64,000 nucleotides of DNA, taken from assembly GCA_027078365.1 (NCBI GenBank), contig JALWYQ010000044.1:31164-95163 (forward strand), in the 5' to 3' direction. The stretch's first letter is position 1. Every line of letters starts with the position of its first letter. The position numbers and the translations under genes were made by a program. This document shows, in pieces, positions 53,462-62,955 of this stretch. The notes below the pieces were generated by a model, which saw only the letters and a list, made by a program, of their open reading frames with translations, was not told the origin of the DNA and ran no database searches. Source of the DNA: Phycisphaerae bacterium (GTDB lineage Bacteria > Planctomycetota > Phycisphaerae > Sedimentisphaerales > Sedimentisphaeraceae).

Positions 53462-54988
53462 ATGGCAAAGAAAGTTTCTGTCAAAGTAGTGGCAAAACAG
53501 GCAGATGCAATCACTCTCAAAAGTGATTTGCTTGCGCTATTTTTGTACGAAGATAAAAAATTATCAAGCGATGAATCTCTCTCTTCAATCGATAAATCGT
53601 TTGATGGATTACTAAAAAGAACAATCTCTCTTGGAGAGTTTAGCCCAAAAGCAGGCGCAAGCTACACGATAGCTGCGCCGAAAGGTTTTAAGTCTAAAGC
53701 CGTCGTTCTGATTGGGCTTGGAAAGTTTAAAGACGCTAATCCTCAAACGTTCAGACTCTCTGCGGCAAAGGTTGCAAACGCGGCGATTAAGTTAAAGTCT
53801 TCCAATGTTGCAGTAATGCTTCCAGCTAAACTTGGCAGTAAGATTTCTCGCAGCGATATTGCCCAAGCTATAACTGAGGGGATATATCTTGGAGCCTATA
53901 AGTATGAAGCGTTTTTGCCGGCAAAGAAAAACGCTCTAAAATCTATGAGTGTAAGCCTTGTCGCTACTGAGATTTCCCCTGAAGAAAAAAGAGCTATCAA
54001 GCTTGGAAATATAACGGGCGCATCTCAGAGCTGGGCAAGAGACATTGCAAACAGTCCAGCGAATGTTGTCTCGCCGAAATCGTTTGTAACTATGGCAAAA
54101 AAACTTGCAAGAGACAACGCCAATATATCGTGCCAGATCCTTGATGAGAAAAAACTTCTCAGCATGGGCGCAGGCGGAATTTTATCTGTAGCTAAGGGAT
54201 CAAAGAACAAGCCTGCTATGGTAGTCTTGAAATATACACCTAAGAAGAAAACTTCAAAAACTAAATCACTTGCGTTTGTTGGCAAGGCAATCACTTTCGA
54301 TTCTGGCGGGCTAAGCTTAAAGCCTGGGGCTGGAATGGATCAGATGAAAATGGATAAAGGCGGCGGCGTTGCAGTCATTGGCGCAATGAAAGCCATAGCG
54401 GCTCTAAAGCCAGATGCTCAAGTGTATGGTATCATCTGCGCAGCCGAGAATATGCCAAGCGGTGAGAGCTTTAGGCCTGGCGATATAATTAAAACTCTCA
54501 GTGGCAAGACAGTTGAGATTCTAAACACAGACGCAGAGGGGCGGCTAATCCTTTGCGACGGCATTCATTATGCAAAGACTAAAAAGGTTGACGTTATTGT
54601 TGATATTGCAACCCTCACAGGCGCTTGTCTTGTAGCTCTTGGAGAATCTAAGGCGGGGCTCTTTAGTAACGATGAGGCTCTTGTAAAAACTCTCGAAACA
54701 TCAAGCAAAAATGTAGGTGAAGAGCTCTGGCGTTTGCCTTGTGACAAGGAGTACCTAGAAGATATGAAGAGCGAAATAGCAGATCTGCGCAACGTCGGTA
54801 AAACTAGATGGGGCTCTTCAAGTTCGGCGGCGGCGTTTCTTGGTGAGTTTGCCGAAGGTTGCAGATGGGCGCATCTAGATATTGCAGGCCCTGGAATGAG
54901 AGATGCCAAAAGCCGCTACGGCTCTGCTGGCGCAGAGGCTTGGGGAGTTAGATTGTTGGTTGATTTTGCTATCAATGCAAACAAGTAA
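53462..54988 (+). CDS. pepA: Leucyl aminopeptidase (M17)
   Basis: 508 residues from ATG 53462 (AAGGT ahead), 13 bases after prfB. C-terminal M17 catalytic domain shows FVGKAITFDSGGLSLKPGAGMDQMKMDKGGG with metal-binding Lys and Asp residues, and EILNTDAEGRLILCD, plus WGSSSSAAAFLGEFAEG. N-terminal Macro-like domain (FKSKAVVLIGLGKF). Zinc/manganese aminopeptidase of the cytoplasm, hexameric in known members. An in-frame ATG at 53354 overlaps prfB and is not used. Confidence 0.96.
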   Translation: MAKKVSVKVVAKQADAITLKSDLLALFLYEDKKLSSDESLSSIDKSFDGLLKRTISLGEFSPKAGASYTIAAPKGFKSKAVVLIGLGKFKDANPQTFRLSAAKVANAAIKLKSSNVAVMLPAKLGSKISRSDIAQAITEGIYLGAYKYEAFLPAKKNALKSMSVSLVATEISPEEKRAIKLGNITGASQSWARDIANSPANVVSPKSFVTMAKKLARDNANISCQILDEKKLLSMGAGGILSVAKGSKNKPAMVVLKYTPKKKTSKTKSLAFVGKAITFDSGGLSLKPGAGMDQMKMDKGGGVAVIGAMKAIAALKPDAQVYGIICAAENMPSGESFRPGDIIKTLSGKTVEILNTDAEGRLILCDGIHYAKTKKVDVIVDIATLTGACLVALGESKAGLFSNDEALVKTLETSSKNVGEELWRLPCDKEYLEDMKSEIADLRNVGKTRWGSSSSAAAFLGEFAEGCRWAHLDIAGPGMRDAKSRYGSAGAEAWGVRLLVDFAINANK

Positions 54989-55034
54989 AGTTTATAGCGA
55001 TTGAGTAAAAATTCGTATTTGGAAATATATTATT

Positions 55035-55607
55035 ATGGTGGACTATAAAAAGATTCAAGCTGCGGTTAGAGATATCCTAATTGCCGTTGGTGAAGACCCA
55101 GATAGAGAAGGTTTAAGGGAAACTCCAGATAGAGTTGCAAGAATGTATGCAGAACTGTTCAGAGGGCTCAGCGAAGATCCTAAAATTCACACAGAAAAAA
55201 TCTTCCACGAAGACTACAACGAGATAGTCCTTCTAAAAGATATTCCATTCTGTAGCACCTGCGAGCATCATTTAATGCCGTTTATCGGTAAGGCGCATAT
55301 TGCGTACTTGCCAGAGGGCAGTGTTGTTGGTGTGAGTAAGCTTGCAAGAATTCTTGAGACATTCGCAAGAAGGCCTCAAATTCAAGAGCGTCTGACAAAT
55401 CAGATCGCAGACTTTCTAATCGAAAACTTAAACCCAAAAGGGGTCGCTGTTGTACTTGAAGCTTCGCACAGTTGTATGACGGTTCGCGGCGTGCAAAAGA
55501 GTGGTTCTTCAATGGTAACATCTGCGCTTCGTGGAATATTTATTCGCGACCAAAGAAGCCGCAGTGAAATTTTGAGCTTAATTCACAGCCAGCAGAGAAA
55601 TTACTAG
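55035..55607 (+). CDS. folE: GTP cyclohydrolase I
   Basis: 190 residues. [52 protein letters not shown] with the zinc Cys/His pair, [24 protein letters not shown] and [19 protein letters not shown] are complete. Converts GTP to 7,8-dihydroneopterin triphosphate, the entry step for folate, tetrahydropterins and queuosine. Immediately followed (12 nt) by a PTPS/QueD-like gene, pointing to pterin or 7-deazaguanine synthesis. Confidence 0.97.
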   Translation: MVDYKKIQAAVRDILIAVGEDPDREGLRETPDRVARMYAELFRGLSEDPKIHTEKIFHEDYNEIVLLKDIPFCSTCEHHLMPFIGKAHIAYLPEGSVVGVSKLARILETFARRPQIQERLTNQIADFLIENLNPKGVAVVLEASHSCMTVRGVQKSGSSMVTSALRGIFIRDQRSRSEILSLIHSQQRNY

Positions 55608-55619
55608 AGCAATAAAAAT

Positions 55620-56423
55620 ATGAAACAGCACAAACTAACAAGAGTGGTGAGATTCTCGGTAAACCCTTTTCTCCCAGAGACGCCGATAGGAAAAAACTCC
55701 TACAGCTCAAAGCCTAGCGGCGAGGGGCTCGCTATCTACCTTTGCCTTGAGGTTACTCTTGAGGGCTACATTGAGAGAGACACTGGCTTTGTTGTAAATC
55801 TTACAGATATTGATAGAAACATGCGCGAGTTTGCTACGCCTATTTTTGATTCACAGATTCGCAAATCTTACCGCGCAGGCAAACATATTGACTTTGCCGA
55901 GACACTCTCAATGCTCAAGCAGGCGATTAATGCCGTTAATGGTTGCTTTGCAAAGGCAAGTGTTGTTTCGATGAGTTTGCAGTTAAATCCATTTAAGAAA
56001 ATAACCGTTTTTACAGCGGAGGATGATATGTTTTATTATAGCGAAAAATTTGAGTTTGCGGCAATGCACAAGCTCTGGAATGAAGAATTTAGCGCAGAGA
56101 AGAATTTCGACGTCTTTGGTAAATGCGCTAACCCTGCCGGTCATGGCCATAACTATATCATCGAAGTTAAAATCTCTCACAACTGTAACGGTGATTTTTC
56201 GTATGGCAATTTTGCAAAGACTGTTGATGATAATTTCTTATCTTTGCTAGACCATAAAAATCTCAATGTCGATGTAGAGTTCTTTAAAGATAAAATTACA
56301 ACATTAGAAAACATCACAACCTTTGGCTGGAACCAGCTCAACGGAAAATTCGGAGCTGCCAAACTAGAAGAACTAACAATATGGGAAAACGACAGAGCGT
56401 ATTGCAGTTATCGGGGAGAGTAG
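55620..56423 (+). CDS. Two-domain 6-pyruvoyltetrahydropterin synthase/QueD-like protein
   Basis: 267 residues, about twice the usual 120-140. The C-terminal half (from about 137) is a complete PTPS/QueD domain: zinc His in FEFAAMHKLW, catalytic Cys in FGKCANPAGHGHNY with two zinc His, Asp-His in LLDHKNLN, Glu in TTLENIT and TIWEN. The N-terminal half has PTPS-like strands (VRFSVNPFLPE, LEVTLEGYIERDTGFVVNLTDIDRNM) without zinc His or catalytic Cys. So it is a tandem with one dead domain. Downstream of folE by 12 nt. Could be QueD (queuosine precursor) or PTPS (tetrahydrobiopterin); lack of que genes here leaves it open. Confidence 0.88.
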   Translation: MKQHKLTRVVRFSVNPFLPETPIGKNSYSSKPSGEGLAIYLCLEVTLEGYIERDTGFVVNLTDIDRNMREFATPIFDSQIRKSYRAGKHIDFAETLSMLKQAINAVNGCFAKASVVSMSLQLNPFKKITVFTAEDDMFYYSEKFEFAAMHKLWNEEFSAEKNFDVFGKCANPAGHGHNYIIEVKISHNCNGDFSYGNFAKTVDDNFLSLLDHKNLNVDVEFFKDKITTLENITTFGWNQLNGKFGAAKLEELTIWENDRAYCSYRGE

Positions 56424-56462
56424 CTCGCACGAGAATAGAACAATAATTGAGAGATTTTATAA

Positions 56463-57437
56463 ATGACAAAACAGGTTGCTTTAATAACTGGTGGGGCGGG
56501 CTTTATCGGCTCTCACCTTAGTGAATTGCTCTTGGATAGCGGTTACAAGGTTCTTGTGATTGATGATTTGAGTACCGGTTCTCTTGAGAATATTGAGCAT
56601 CTACTTGATAGAAGCGATTTTGACTTCTTCCATGACTCTGTCCTAAACGAACAACTTGTTCGCGCATTGGTTAAAAAGAGCGACCATGTCTATCATCTCG
56701 CCGCAGCGGTTGGTGTGCAGTTAATTGTAGAAGAGCCGGTGCGCACTATTGAGACTAATATTCACGGGACAGAGGTCGTTCTTGATGCGGCGAATGAATA
56801 CAAAAAGAAAATTCTAATCGCCTCGACTAGTGAGGTGTATGGCAAGAACGAGAAGGTTCCATTTAACGAAGATGATGATATGCTCCTTGGCAGCACTCGC
56901 TTCTCAAGATGGTCGTATGCCTGTAGCAAGGCGATAGATGAATTTTTGGCACTCGCCTTTTATCAGCAGTATGGGCTTGAGGTTGTCGTAACGAGATTCT
57001 TTAATACGATTGGTCCAAGACAGACAGGTCAATATGGAATGGTCGTGCCAAGATTTGTTTTGCGCGCACTCAAGAATGAGCCAATCCAGATTTACGGAGA
57101 CGGTAAGCAGCGCAGATGTTTCAGTTATGTTGGCGATGTTATCCGCGGTGTTAAAGCGCTAATGGAATCAGATAAAACTTCCGGTCAAGTTTATAACCTT
57201 GGAAGCGATTCTGAAATCAGTATCGAAGAGCTTGCAGATTTAGTTATAGAGATGACAGGAAGCTCAAGCAAAAAAGAATTCCTCACATACGAACAGGCAT
57301 ACGGCAGAACCTTTGACGATATGCAAAGAAGAATTCCATCTCTTAAAAAGGCAAACAAAGCGGTTGGCTACAGCCCAAAAATGCCCCTGCGCGAAACGCT
57401 TAGCTTGATAATTGATGATAAAAGAAAAGAGCTCTAG
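56463..57437 (+). CDS. Extended SDR: NAD-dependent nucleotide-sugar epimerase/dehydratase
   Basis: 324 residues. Rossmann start ALITGGAGFIGSHLSELLLDSGY, HLAAAVGVQLIVEEP, STSEVYGKNEKVPF and the catalytic YACSK (Y-x3-K) motif, then RFFNTIGPRQTGQYGMVVPRF and IYGDGKQRRCFSYVGDVIRG. Closest to the UDP-glucuronate decarboxylase/dTDP-glucose 4,6-dehydratase-like branch. Cytoplasmic enzyme making or interconverting activated sugars for envelope polysaccharide; substrate undefined. 20 nt before the unassigned TIM-barrel-like gene. Confidence 0.9.
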   Translation: MTKQVALITGGAGFIGSHLSELLLDSGYKVLVIDDLSTGSLENIEHLLDRSDFDFFHDSVLNEQLVRALVKKSDHVYHLAAAVGVQLIVEEPVRTIETNIHGTEVVLDAANEYKKKILIASTSEVYGKNEKVPFNEDDDMLLGSTRFSRWSYACSKAIDEFLALAFYQQYGLEVVVTRFFNTIGPRQTGQYGMVVPRFVLRALKNEPIQIYGDGKQRRCFSYVGDVIRGVKALMESDKTSGQVYNLGSDSEISIEELADLVIEMTGSSSKKEFLTYEQAYGRTFDDMQRRIPSLKKANKAVGYSPKMPLRETLSLIIDDKRKEL

Positions 57438-57457
57438 CGATTTGCATTGAAATGTGA

Positions 57458-59857
57458 ATGATGATGAATGATATGTTTTCAAAAGAATGGCAGGCTAGAG
57501 TTGATCGAATCAGATCAACCGAGTTTTGGGCTCAAATCACCACAGCTCCTAAAGATCGGATTACCGTTGAAACTAAACCTCTAAAGCAAGGCTGGGTGCG
57601 TATTGATGATAGCTGGGCAATTGTTTCAAGCGGAAATTTTAAAGCTGATAGCCCCGCGGTGATCGGCATATCTGATTTGCTCTTTGTGTTGAAAAATAAT
57701 TTTGGTTTAAATCTCAAACAGCAAACCGCCCCTAGAGAGAATCGCTGTATCGAGTTTGTTATCACACCACAGAAAAGTTCAAGATGGCAAGATAGCTTTA
57801 GTTTAGAAACCAGCGAGAATAAGCTGCGCGTAGTGGCAGGTTCTGAGCAGGCTATATTGAAGGCGTGTTTGTATCTTGGCAACTATTGGAGGCGCAATAG
57901 AAATACAGATCTCAAGATTTGTGAGACGAAAATTGTGCCTAGAGTTAAGATTCATCTTGGCGCAGATTTCTGGGGCGGCTTTTGTGTCGCAAAAGAGTGG
58001 CCTGCGGGTAGAGAGAAAGATACCAACTATCTAGAGCTGGCGCGCATGGGAATTAACGCCATGCCAATAATGGCTCATCTAGAAGATTATATTGACAAGG
58101 CTCCTGATGGCTTTGGTTCGCTGGTAAATCCAAACGCAAGAGAGAATCGTGAGAGGCTTGCGCAGCTAGCAAGGCAGTCGGCAAAGTATGGGGTCTATAT
58201 TTTTCTTATGGCGTACAACCCAAAGCTACCTGTTGATCACGTTGTTTTTAGCGATATGCCAAGATCGAGGGGGTCACTGCAGGGCGATGGGGCTTTCCGT
58301 GTGCTATGTAGTAGCGATAGCCCGACCAGAGAATTTATTACTAACTCGTGGGCTTCGCTATTTGAAGAGATACCCGAGCTTGGCGGAATGCTTTCGATTG
58401 TTGGCGGCGAAGGATTCTATCACTGCTTTATGCGCAGTGACAAAGCAGACGCTAGCGATTGCCAAAACTGTAGCAAACGTAGCGGCTCAGAAGTTGTTGC
58501 AGAACTTGTCAACCAAACGGCCCAAGCGATACGTGAGGCAAACCCAGAAGCAAGAATGATAACTTGGCCATACAGCGCAACTCACTGGTCGCACGATCGC
58601 GATCAAAAAGAATTCATAAACCTCTTAGATTCTCAAAATGTTATCTTTCAGACAGAACTCGACAAAGACACCATTGATTGGCGCAGCGCTGGATACGCAA
58701 AGAATTGTTGGGATTACTCTGGTGGCTATGTGGGCGTTAGTGAGCGTTGTAATGTCCAGAGAGATTTGTGCCGCGATAAAAAAATGGAGTTTAGCTGCAA
58801 GATAGAGATTAACAATACAATTGAATGTTTAGCCGTTCCATATTTACCAATCCACCACAACCATTTGAAGGTATGGCAAAACAGTATCGCAATGAAACCC
58901 GATGCTATCCAATCAAGATGGTTGTTTGACGGTGCTTGTAAATCGGTATCTGAAGAGTTGGGTTATTGGGCTATATGGAGAGATTCTAGCGACTGTGAAC
59001 TTGAAGATATATTCGAGTTAATAGCCAATAGAGAGTTTGGCGCAGAGACCGCTGGATATGTACTCAAGGCATGGAGTTTCTTTTCTGAGGCGATTAAACA
59101 TCACACCTCTCTTGATTATTATATTGGCCCGTATCTAATTGGGGCGGGTCAACCGTTGATTCTTGACTCTGACAATTGCACGAGTGATTCTGTGTGGCAA
59201 TTTGGCGAGCTTAAATTGACGTCTAATCTGCCGCAGGAATTGGATCGGGTATTCTATGCAAATCTATACATGTCTAGAGAGCTTAAATCTAGCGATGAAT
59301 TTTCTAGCCTAATAGATCAGAAAAAACTCTTCTATGACCAACCAGCCTTCAAAGCCATTGTCCGTAGAGGCGAAAGGGCTGGAGAGGATATTGGTTTGGA
59401 TGAGATGAAAAGCTTGGCAAAGATATGGAACAGGGGAGTAGAGCTTCTATGTGAGGCAAAGAAGACTGTTACGAAGGAATACGAAAAACGATTTAGGCAG
59501 GAATATATTCTTGGCAGATATTTTGGCTACACATGGCAAAGCGCTGCCAATGTTGAAGAGTTTCTGCGACTTCGCAATATTATCATTGACCATAGCCGCT
59601 CATACGCGCAGCGCAGTGGATACGCAAAAGAAAACATACGAGACCTTGACCGCATGGAAGAGATTGCGTCTGAGGAGTTGCAAATAGCCAAAGAGTCGCT
59701 TGAGCTGATTGAAGGAGTTGACTTTTTAGATCTAAGCTTGCGCCTAGATGCAGACATTGCTCCGCTCGAATCAATAATGAAAGCCAAGATTAAACAGGTA
59801 ACAATGGTAATTGAAAAAGGCTTACCGCAGTGGCGCAAAGATTTGCTCAGCTGGTAG
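57458..59857 (+). CDS. Large cytoplasmic GH20-like TIM-barrel protein of unassigned family
   Basis: 799 residues, no signal peptide or membrane helix. About 90-150 resembles the small alpha/beta domain that precedes GH20/GH67 barrels (SFSLETSENKLRVVAGSEQAILKA spaced). From about 160 a barrel-like region: LARMGINAMPIMAHLEDYI, YGVYIFLMAYNPKL, WASLFEEIPELGGMLSIVGGEGF, CQNCSKRSG and NPEARMITWPYSA, with acidic residues at strand ends that could be catalytic. The last 250 residues are helical. I cannot name the family; a carbohydrate-active or sugar-binding enzyme acting inside the cell fits best. It sits between two sugar-nucleotide SDR genes. No strong ribosome site; start ATG 57458 is one of four near ATGs. 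Confidence 0.7.
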   Translation: MMMNDMFSKEWQARVDRIRSTEFWAQITTAPKDRITVETKPLKQGWVRIDDSWAIVSSGNFKADSPAVIGISDLLFVLKNNFGLNLKQQTAPRENRCIEFVITPQKSSRWQDSFSLETSENKLRVVAGSEQAILKACLYLGNYWRRNRNTDLKICETKIVPRVKIHLGADFWGGFCVAKEWPAGREKDTNYLELARMGINAMPIMAHLEDYIDKAPDGFGSLVNPNARENRERLAQLARQSAKYGVYIFLMAYNPKLPVDHVVFSDMPRSRGSLQGDGAFRVLCSSDSPTREFITNSWASLFEEIPELGGMLSIVGGEGFYHCFMRSDKADASDCQNCSKRSGSEVVAELVNQTAQAIREANPEARMITWPYSATHWSHDRDQKEFINLLDSQNVIFQTELDKDTIDWRSAGYAKNCWDYSGGYVGVSERCNVQRDLCRDKKMEFSCKIEINNTIECLAVPYLPIHHNHLKVWQNSIAMKPDAIQSRWLFDGACKSVSEELGYWAIWRDSSDCELEDIFELIANREFGAETAGYVLKAWSFFSEAIKHHTSLDYYIGPYLIGAGQPLILDSDNCTSDSVWQFGELKLTSNLPQELDRVFYANLYMSRELKSSDEFSSLIDQKKLFYDQPAFKAIVRRGERAGEDIGLDEMKSLAKIWNRGVELLCEAKKTVTKEYEKRFRQEYILGRYFGYTWQSAANVEEFLRLRNIIIDHSRSYAQRSGYAKENIRDLDRMEEIASEELQIAKESLELIEGVDFLDLSLRLDADIAPLESIMKAKIKQVTMVIEKGLPQWRKDLLSW

Positions 59858-60026
59858 AATGGACTCAACAAACATCATAACATATTTTACCTATTTTAAC
59901 GTAAAATTTAACGCAGGCTAGCCATATTGGTCGATATAGGTAACCTAGATGTGTCGATAAGTGGCATTATTAGTGAATTAACTAAGAGTACGGCAGAGAC
60001 GGTACTCGTGTTTTTAGGAAGAAAAA

Positions 60027-61076
60027 ATGAAGATATTAGTAACAGGTACAGCTGGTTTTATTGGTTATCATCTCGCAAAGCGATTGCTTGAACGCGGTGA
60101 TGAGGTTGTCGGTCTTGATGTTATTAATGATTATTATGATATCCGTGTTAAGCATGGTAGGCTCGAAGATACTGGAATCGTAAAAGATCCAGCCTATAAT
60201 GAGCTTGTTAGTAGTAGTAAATATGATAACTACAAGTTTATTAAGCTTGGCTTAGAAGATAAAGAAAATCTCGATAAGCTTTTTGCTCAAGAGAAATTTG
60301 ATAGAGTTTGCAATCTAGCCGCGCAGGCTGGTGTGCGTTATTCTCTTGAGAATCCTCAAGCGTATATCGATTCAAATATAGTTGGCTTTACAAATATCCT
60401 TGAGGCTTGTCGTCATAATGAAGTTGAGCATCTTGCCTATGCGAGTAGTTCAAGTGTTTATGGCTTGAATGAGACAATGCCATTTTCAACGAGTCATAAT
60501 GTTGACCATCCTGTTAGTCTCTACGCAGCTAGCAAGAAAAGTAATGAGCTTATGGCGCATTGCTATTCTCATCTTTTCAACCTACCAACAACCGGTCTTA
60601 GATTCTTTACGGTTTATGGCCCTTGGGGCAGACCTGACATGGCACTGTTCTTGTTTGCTAAGGCGATCCTTGAAGATAAGCCAATCGATGTGTTTAACTA
60701 TGGCAAGATGAAACGCGACTTCACCTATATCGATGATATTGTTGAGGGTGTGGTGCGCGTAATTGATAACCCACCAAAGGGCAAGGATAGCTGGAGCGGC
60801 GCAAAACCAGATCCATCATGCTCTAAAGCACCGTACAAGGTTTACAATATTGGCAATAGCTCACCAGTTCAGCTTATGGACTTTATCTCGGCTATCGAAA
60901 AGAGTATCGGTAAGACTGCCGAGAAGAATATGTTGCCACTGCAAGCCGGAGATGTTCCTGCAACTTGGGCAGATGTTACCGACTTGCAAGAAGATTTGGA
61001 TTATAAACCAAACACAAGCATCGAGCATGGCGTTGAGCAGTTCATTAAATGGTATAGAGAATTCTATAACGTGTAG
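60027..61076 (+). CDS. UDP-glucuronate 4-epimerase-like SDR
   Basis: 349 residues. [36 protein letters not shown] is the opening of UDP-GlcA 4-epimerases (CapI/GAE group), then [47 protein letters not shown] (Y-x3-K), [24 protein letters not shown] and [16 protein letters not shown]. Interconverts UDP-glucuronate and UDP-galacturonate for capsule or exopolysaccharide. AGGAAG precedes the ATG. The 169-base leader suggests its own promoter. Confidence 0.93.
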   Translation: MKILVTGTAGFIGYHLAKRLLERGDEVVGLDVINDYYDIRVKHGRLEDTGIVKDPAYNELVSSSKYDNYKFIKLGLEDKENLDKLFAQEKFDRVCNLAAQAGVRYSLENPQAYIDSNIVGFTNILEACRHNEVEHLAYASSSSVYGLNETMPFSTSHNVDHPVSLYAASKKSNELMAHCYSHLFNLPTTGLRFFTVYGPWGRPDMALFLFAKAILEDKPIDVFNYGKMKRDFTYIDDIVEGVVRVIDNPPKGKDSWSGAKPDPSCSKAPYKVYNIGNSSPVQLMDFISAIEKSIGKTAEKNMLPLQAGDVPATWADVTDLQEDLDYKPNTSIEHGVEQFIKWYREFYNV

Positions 61077-61086
61077 CGATGTGTAA

Positions 61087-61107
61087 TTAAAGGTGTCTGA
61101 CACCTTT
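61087..61107. repeat. AAAGGTGTCTGACACCTTT palindrome between convergent genes
   Basis: AAAGGTGTC and GACACCTTT flank a single T, with matched T/A at each end. It lies 11 bases after the epimerase stop and eight before the esterase stop, where it can terminate both transcripts. This exact type of palindrome is dispersed in many bacterial genomes, often with single-strand-type transposases; none is in the window. Confidence 0.8.
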
Positions 61108-61114
61108 AGTTGGA

Positions 61115-62104
61115 TTACAAATTCTCTTTCAGAAAATCTATCGCTGCGCTGAGCATTTTTGGTGTTATCTCGTGCGCGTGGTCTTTTTCTTCGAATGTGA
61201 ATACTGATTTTGGTAGGTTCTCTTTTTTGCAGCGAGCTTCTATTGCATCGACAAAGGCTCTATACATATCCTCTGGTGTACCGGCGTCTAGTGCGCCCCA
61301 GCCTAGGAAGATTTTGCGCGGTGCAACCAATGCAACAACTTGGTCCCAGTCGATACCTGCCTTAATCATATTTGGCAAAAAGTGATAGAGGCAGTGGCAA
61401 CATCTGTATTGGTAGAATTGGTGGCGCAGCGTTACGAAACTAAAAAAGCACACGCTCGCCATGACCTTCTCGTTAAGCGCAGCGAGCATATAGCCCTGTG
61501 TGCTTCCGCCGGACCAGCCGATAGAGCCGATTTTTTTTACGCCCAAATTTTCTAGCACCTCAACTGCGCGTGAATTATCCCATAGGGCCTTCCATGCTAG
61601 GCTCTTTCCTTTAGCTGTTAGCTCCATATGTGTGTTGATTTCATCAAAGAAGTTGCTTGAATATCCCCAAGTTGCCTTTCTTTCTCCAAAGCATAGGGCG
61701 TCTGGTGCTAAAACTCTAAAACCATTCAATGCGGCAATATAGCTGTATTGATTTGGGTCATTGGGGTCGCTATTGCAATGAAAGGCTTTGCCGACAGGGA
61801 AAATATCCTCGCCGCCGTGGCCGTGAATTGATAGTAGCCCTGGAGCGTCATCTGCAAGATCGGTCTTAAAGAGATGAAAGGCTCTAACCCTCTCGCCCTT
61901 AGCGACGCTATATTCGAGAGTCTGTCTTACAATATCTCCTTCCAGTAGTGTCTCGTCTAATATCTTAATATCAAGAGCAACCTCTGGAGTTTCAAACTCA
62001 CCCATTAAATCTGATATTGTTTCTCTTATCTGCGCATAGCTAAGGTCTTTTGGGTAGTCTGCTGGTTTGTTGATAAACTCTTTAGGTATTATTTCGCTAC
62101 TCAT
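61115..62104 (-). CDS. Alpha/beta hydrolase, acetyl-xylan-esterase/dienelactone-hydrolase-like
   Basis: 329 residues, cytoplasmic. LLSIHGHGGEDIF is the oxyanion-side HG motif, VLAPDALCFGERK, the nucleophile elbow GSIGWSGGSTQGYM with Ser, FLGWGALDAGTPEDMYRAF holding the acid, and EEKDHAHEITPKM the catalytic His. Typical of the esterases annotated as acetyl-xylan esterase or dienelactone hydrolase. Polysaccharide deacetylation is a plausible role given adjacent sugar genes. Its start follows the thioredoxin-like gene stop by 13 bases. Confidence 0.88.
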   Translation of the reverse strand: MSSEIIPKEFINKPADYPKDLSYAQIRETISDLMGEFETPEVALDIKILDETLLEGDIVRQTLEYSVAKGERVRAFHLFKTDLADDAPGLLSIHGHGGEDIFPVGKAFHCNSDPNDPNQYSYIAALNGFRVLAPDALCFGERKATWGYSSNFFDEINTHMELTAKGKSLAWKALWDNSRAVEVLENLGVKKIGSIGWSGGSTQGYMLAALNEKVMASVCFFSFVTLRHQFYQYRCCHCLYHFLPNMIKAGIDWDQVVALVAPRKIFLGWGALDAGTPEDMYRAFVDAIEARCKKENLPKSVFTFEEKDHAHEITPKMLSAAIDFLKENL

Positions 62105-62117
62105 AAATCCGTTCTTT

Positions 62118-62711
62118 CTATATGTAAGGATTTTCTACAAAATTTTTGATAGTTCTTTCACTTTCATTTGAGATTGAGAGCATCTCTAGCTTTTCGGTTG
62201 GTATTTCTTTGCGCATCTTGATTAGATCTGGCATCTCAAGGCGACAATATTTGCACCAGGTAGCCCAGAAAGTTATCATTACTTCTTTGCCTCTTAGCTT
62301 GCTGAGCTCGTGAGTATTTCCGTTTATGTCAGTGACAACAAAATCTGGTGCCATCTTGCCGTATGAGTGAGTGTTTATGAGTTGGCGTGGATTGATAACT
62401 TGTAGTGGAGCCTTATCTGACTCAATAATGGCGATTGCGAGTTTAGGCTCTACGGCACCTATTAGCATCGCCTTAACCTTGCCTTGCTTGTCTATAAATA
62501 AAGTGCAAGGCAAGCCTGGGATATTGTTGTATGGCTCGCCTAGCGGGCTAAGGTCGGCTGAGATGATGGGGTAGCTGTTCTTTAGCTCTTCCAAGCCTGC
62601 TACGTTTTGATGTTTTATGCTATTTAACCCTAATACCACGACTATAAATATTGCTATTATGGCAGCGAGAATCAGCGGTTGACCATTTTTCTTCTTCTGA
62701 ATATCTTCCAT
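62118..62711 (-). CDS. Membrane-anchored thioredoxin/TlpA-like protein with swapped half-domains
   Basis: 197 residues. N-terminal helix (PLILAAIIAIFIVVVLGLNS) anchors it. Residues about 42-105 look like the second half of a TlpA fold: YPIISADLSPLGEPYNNIPG, then LPCTLFIDKQGKVKAMLIGA with the cis-Pro-type motif and the last strand and helix. Residues about 118-197 look like the first half: MAPDFVVTDINGNTHELSKLRGKE spaced, ITFWATWCKYCRLEMPDL with the redox CxxC, LSISNESERTIKNFVEN, and the protein stops there. The normal order is therefore reversed. It may be a circular permutant, or a tandem that lost both outer halves. The ATG has a good AAGGAGA site. Operon with the esterase. Confidence 0.85.
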   Translation of the reverse strand: MEDIQKKKNGQPLILAAIIAIFIVVVLGLNSIKHQNVAGLEELKNSYPIISADLSPLGEPYNNIPGLPCTLFIDKQGKVKAMLIGAVEPKLAIAIIESDKAPLQVINPRQLINTHSYGKMAPDFVVTDINGNTHELSKLRGKEVMITFWATWCKYCRLEMPDLIKMRKEIPTEKLEMLSISNESERTIKNFVENPYI

Positions 62712-62955
62712 AGCAAATCTCCTTCTTGATTGCTTTTCGTTTATTTGAGGGAAACTTTAATTCTTTCGAATTATACCAGCTTCATTTGTATTGCTAACTT
62801 AAATTTGAAAAAAATCATAACTATTTATGCGCAGAATCAGGGCAAGCCAAGACTCTTCATTGTTGATTTCGAGGTCTGTGGACGTGTTTGTTGCGGAAAA
62901 ACTAAGGTTGGTGGTGAATTTTAATAAAAAACACTAAAATGGTATAGTTTTATTG

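Noticed and set aside
62730..62924. 64-codon frame upstream of perR
   Set aside because: No ribosome site, poor composition, and it occupies the region just before the perR promoter.
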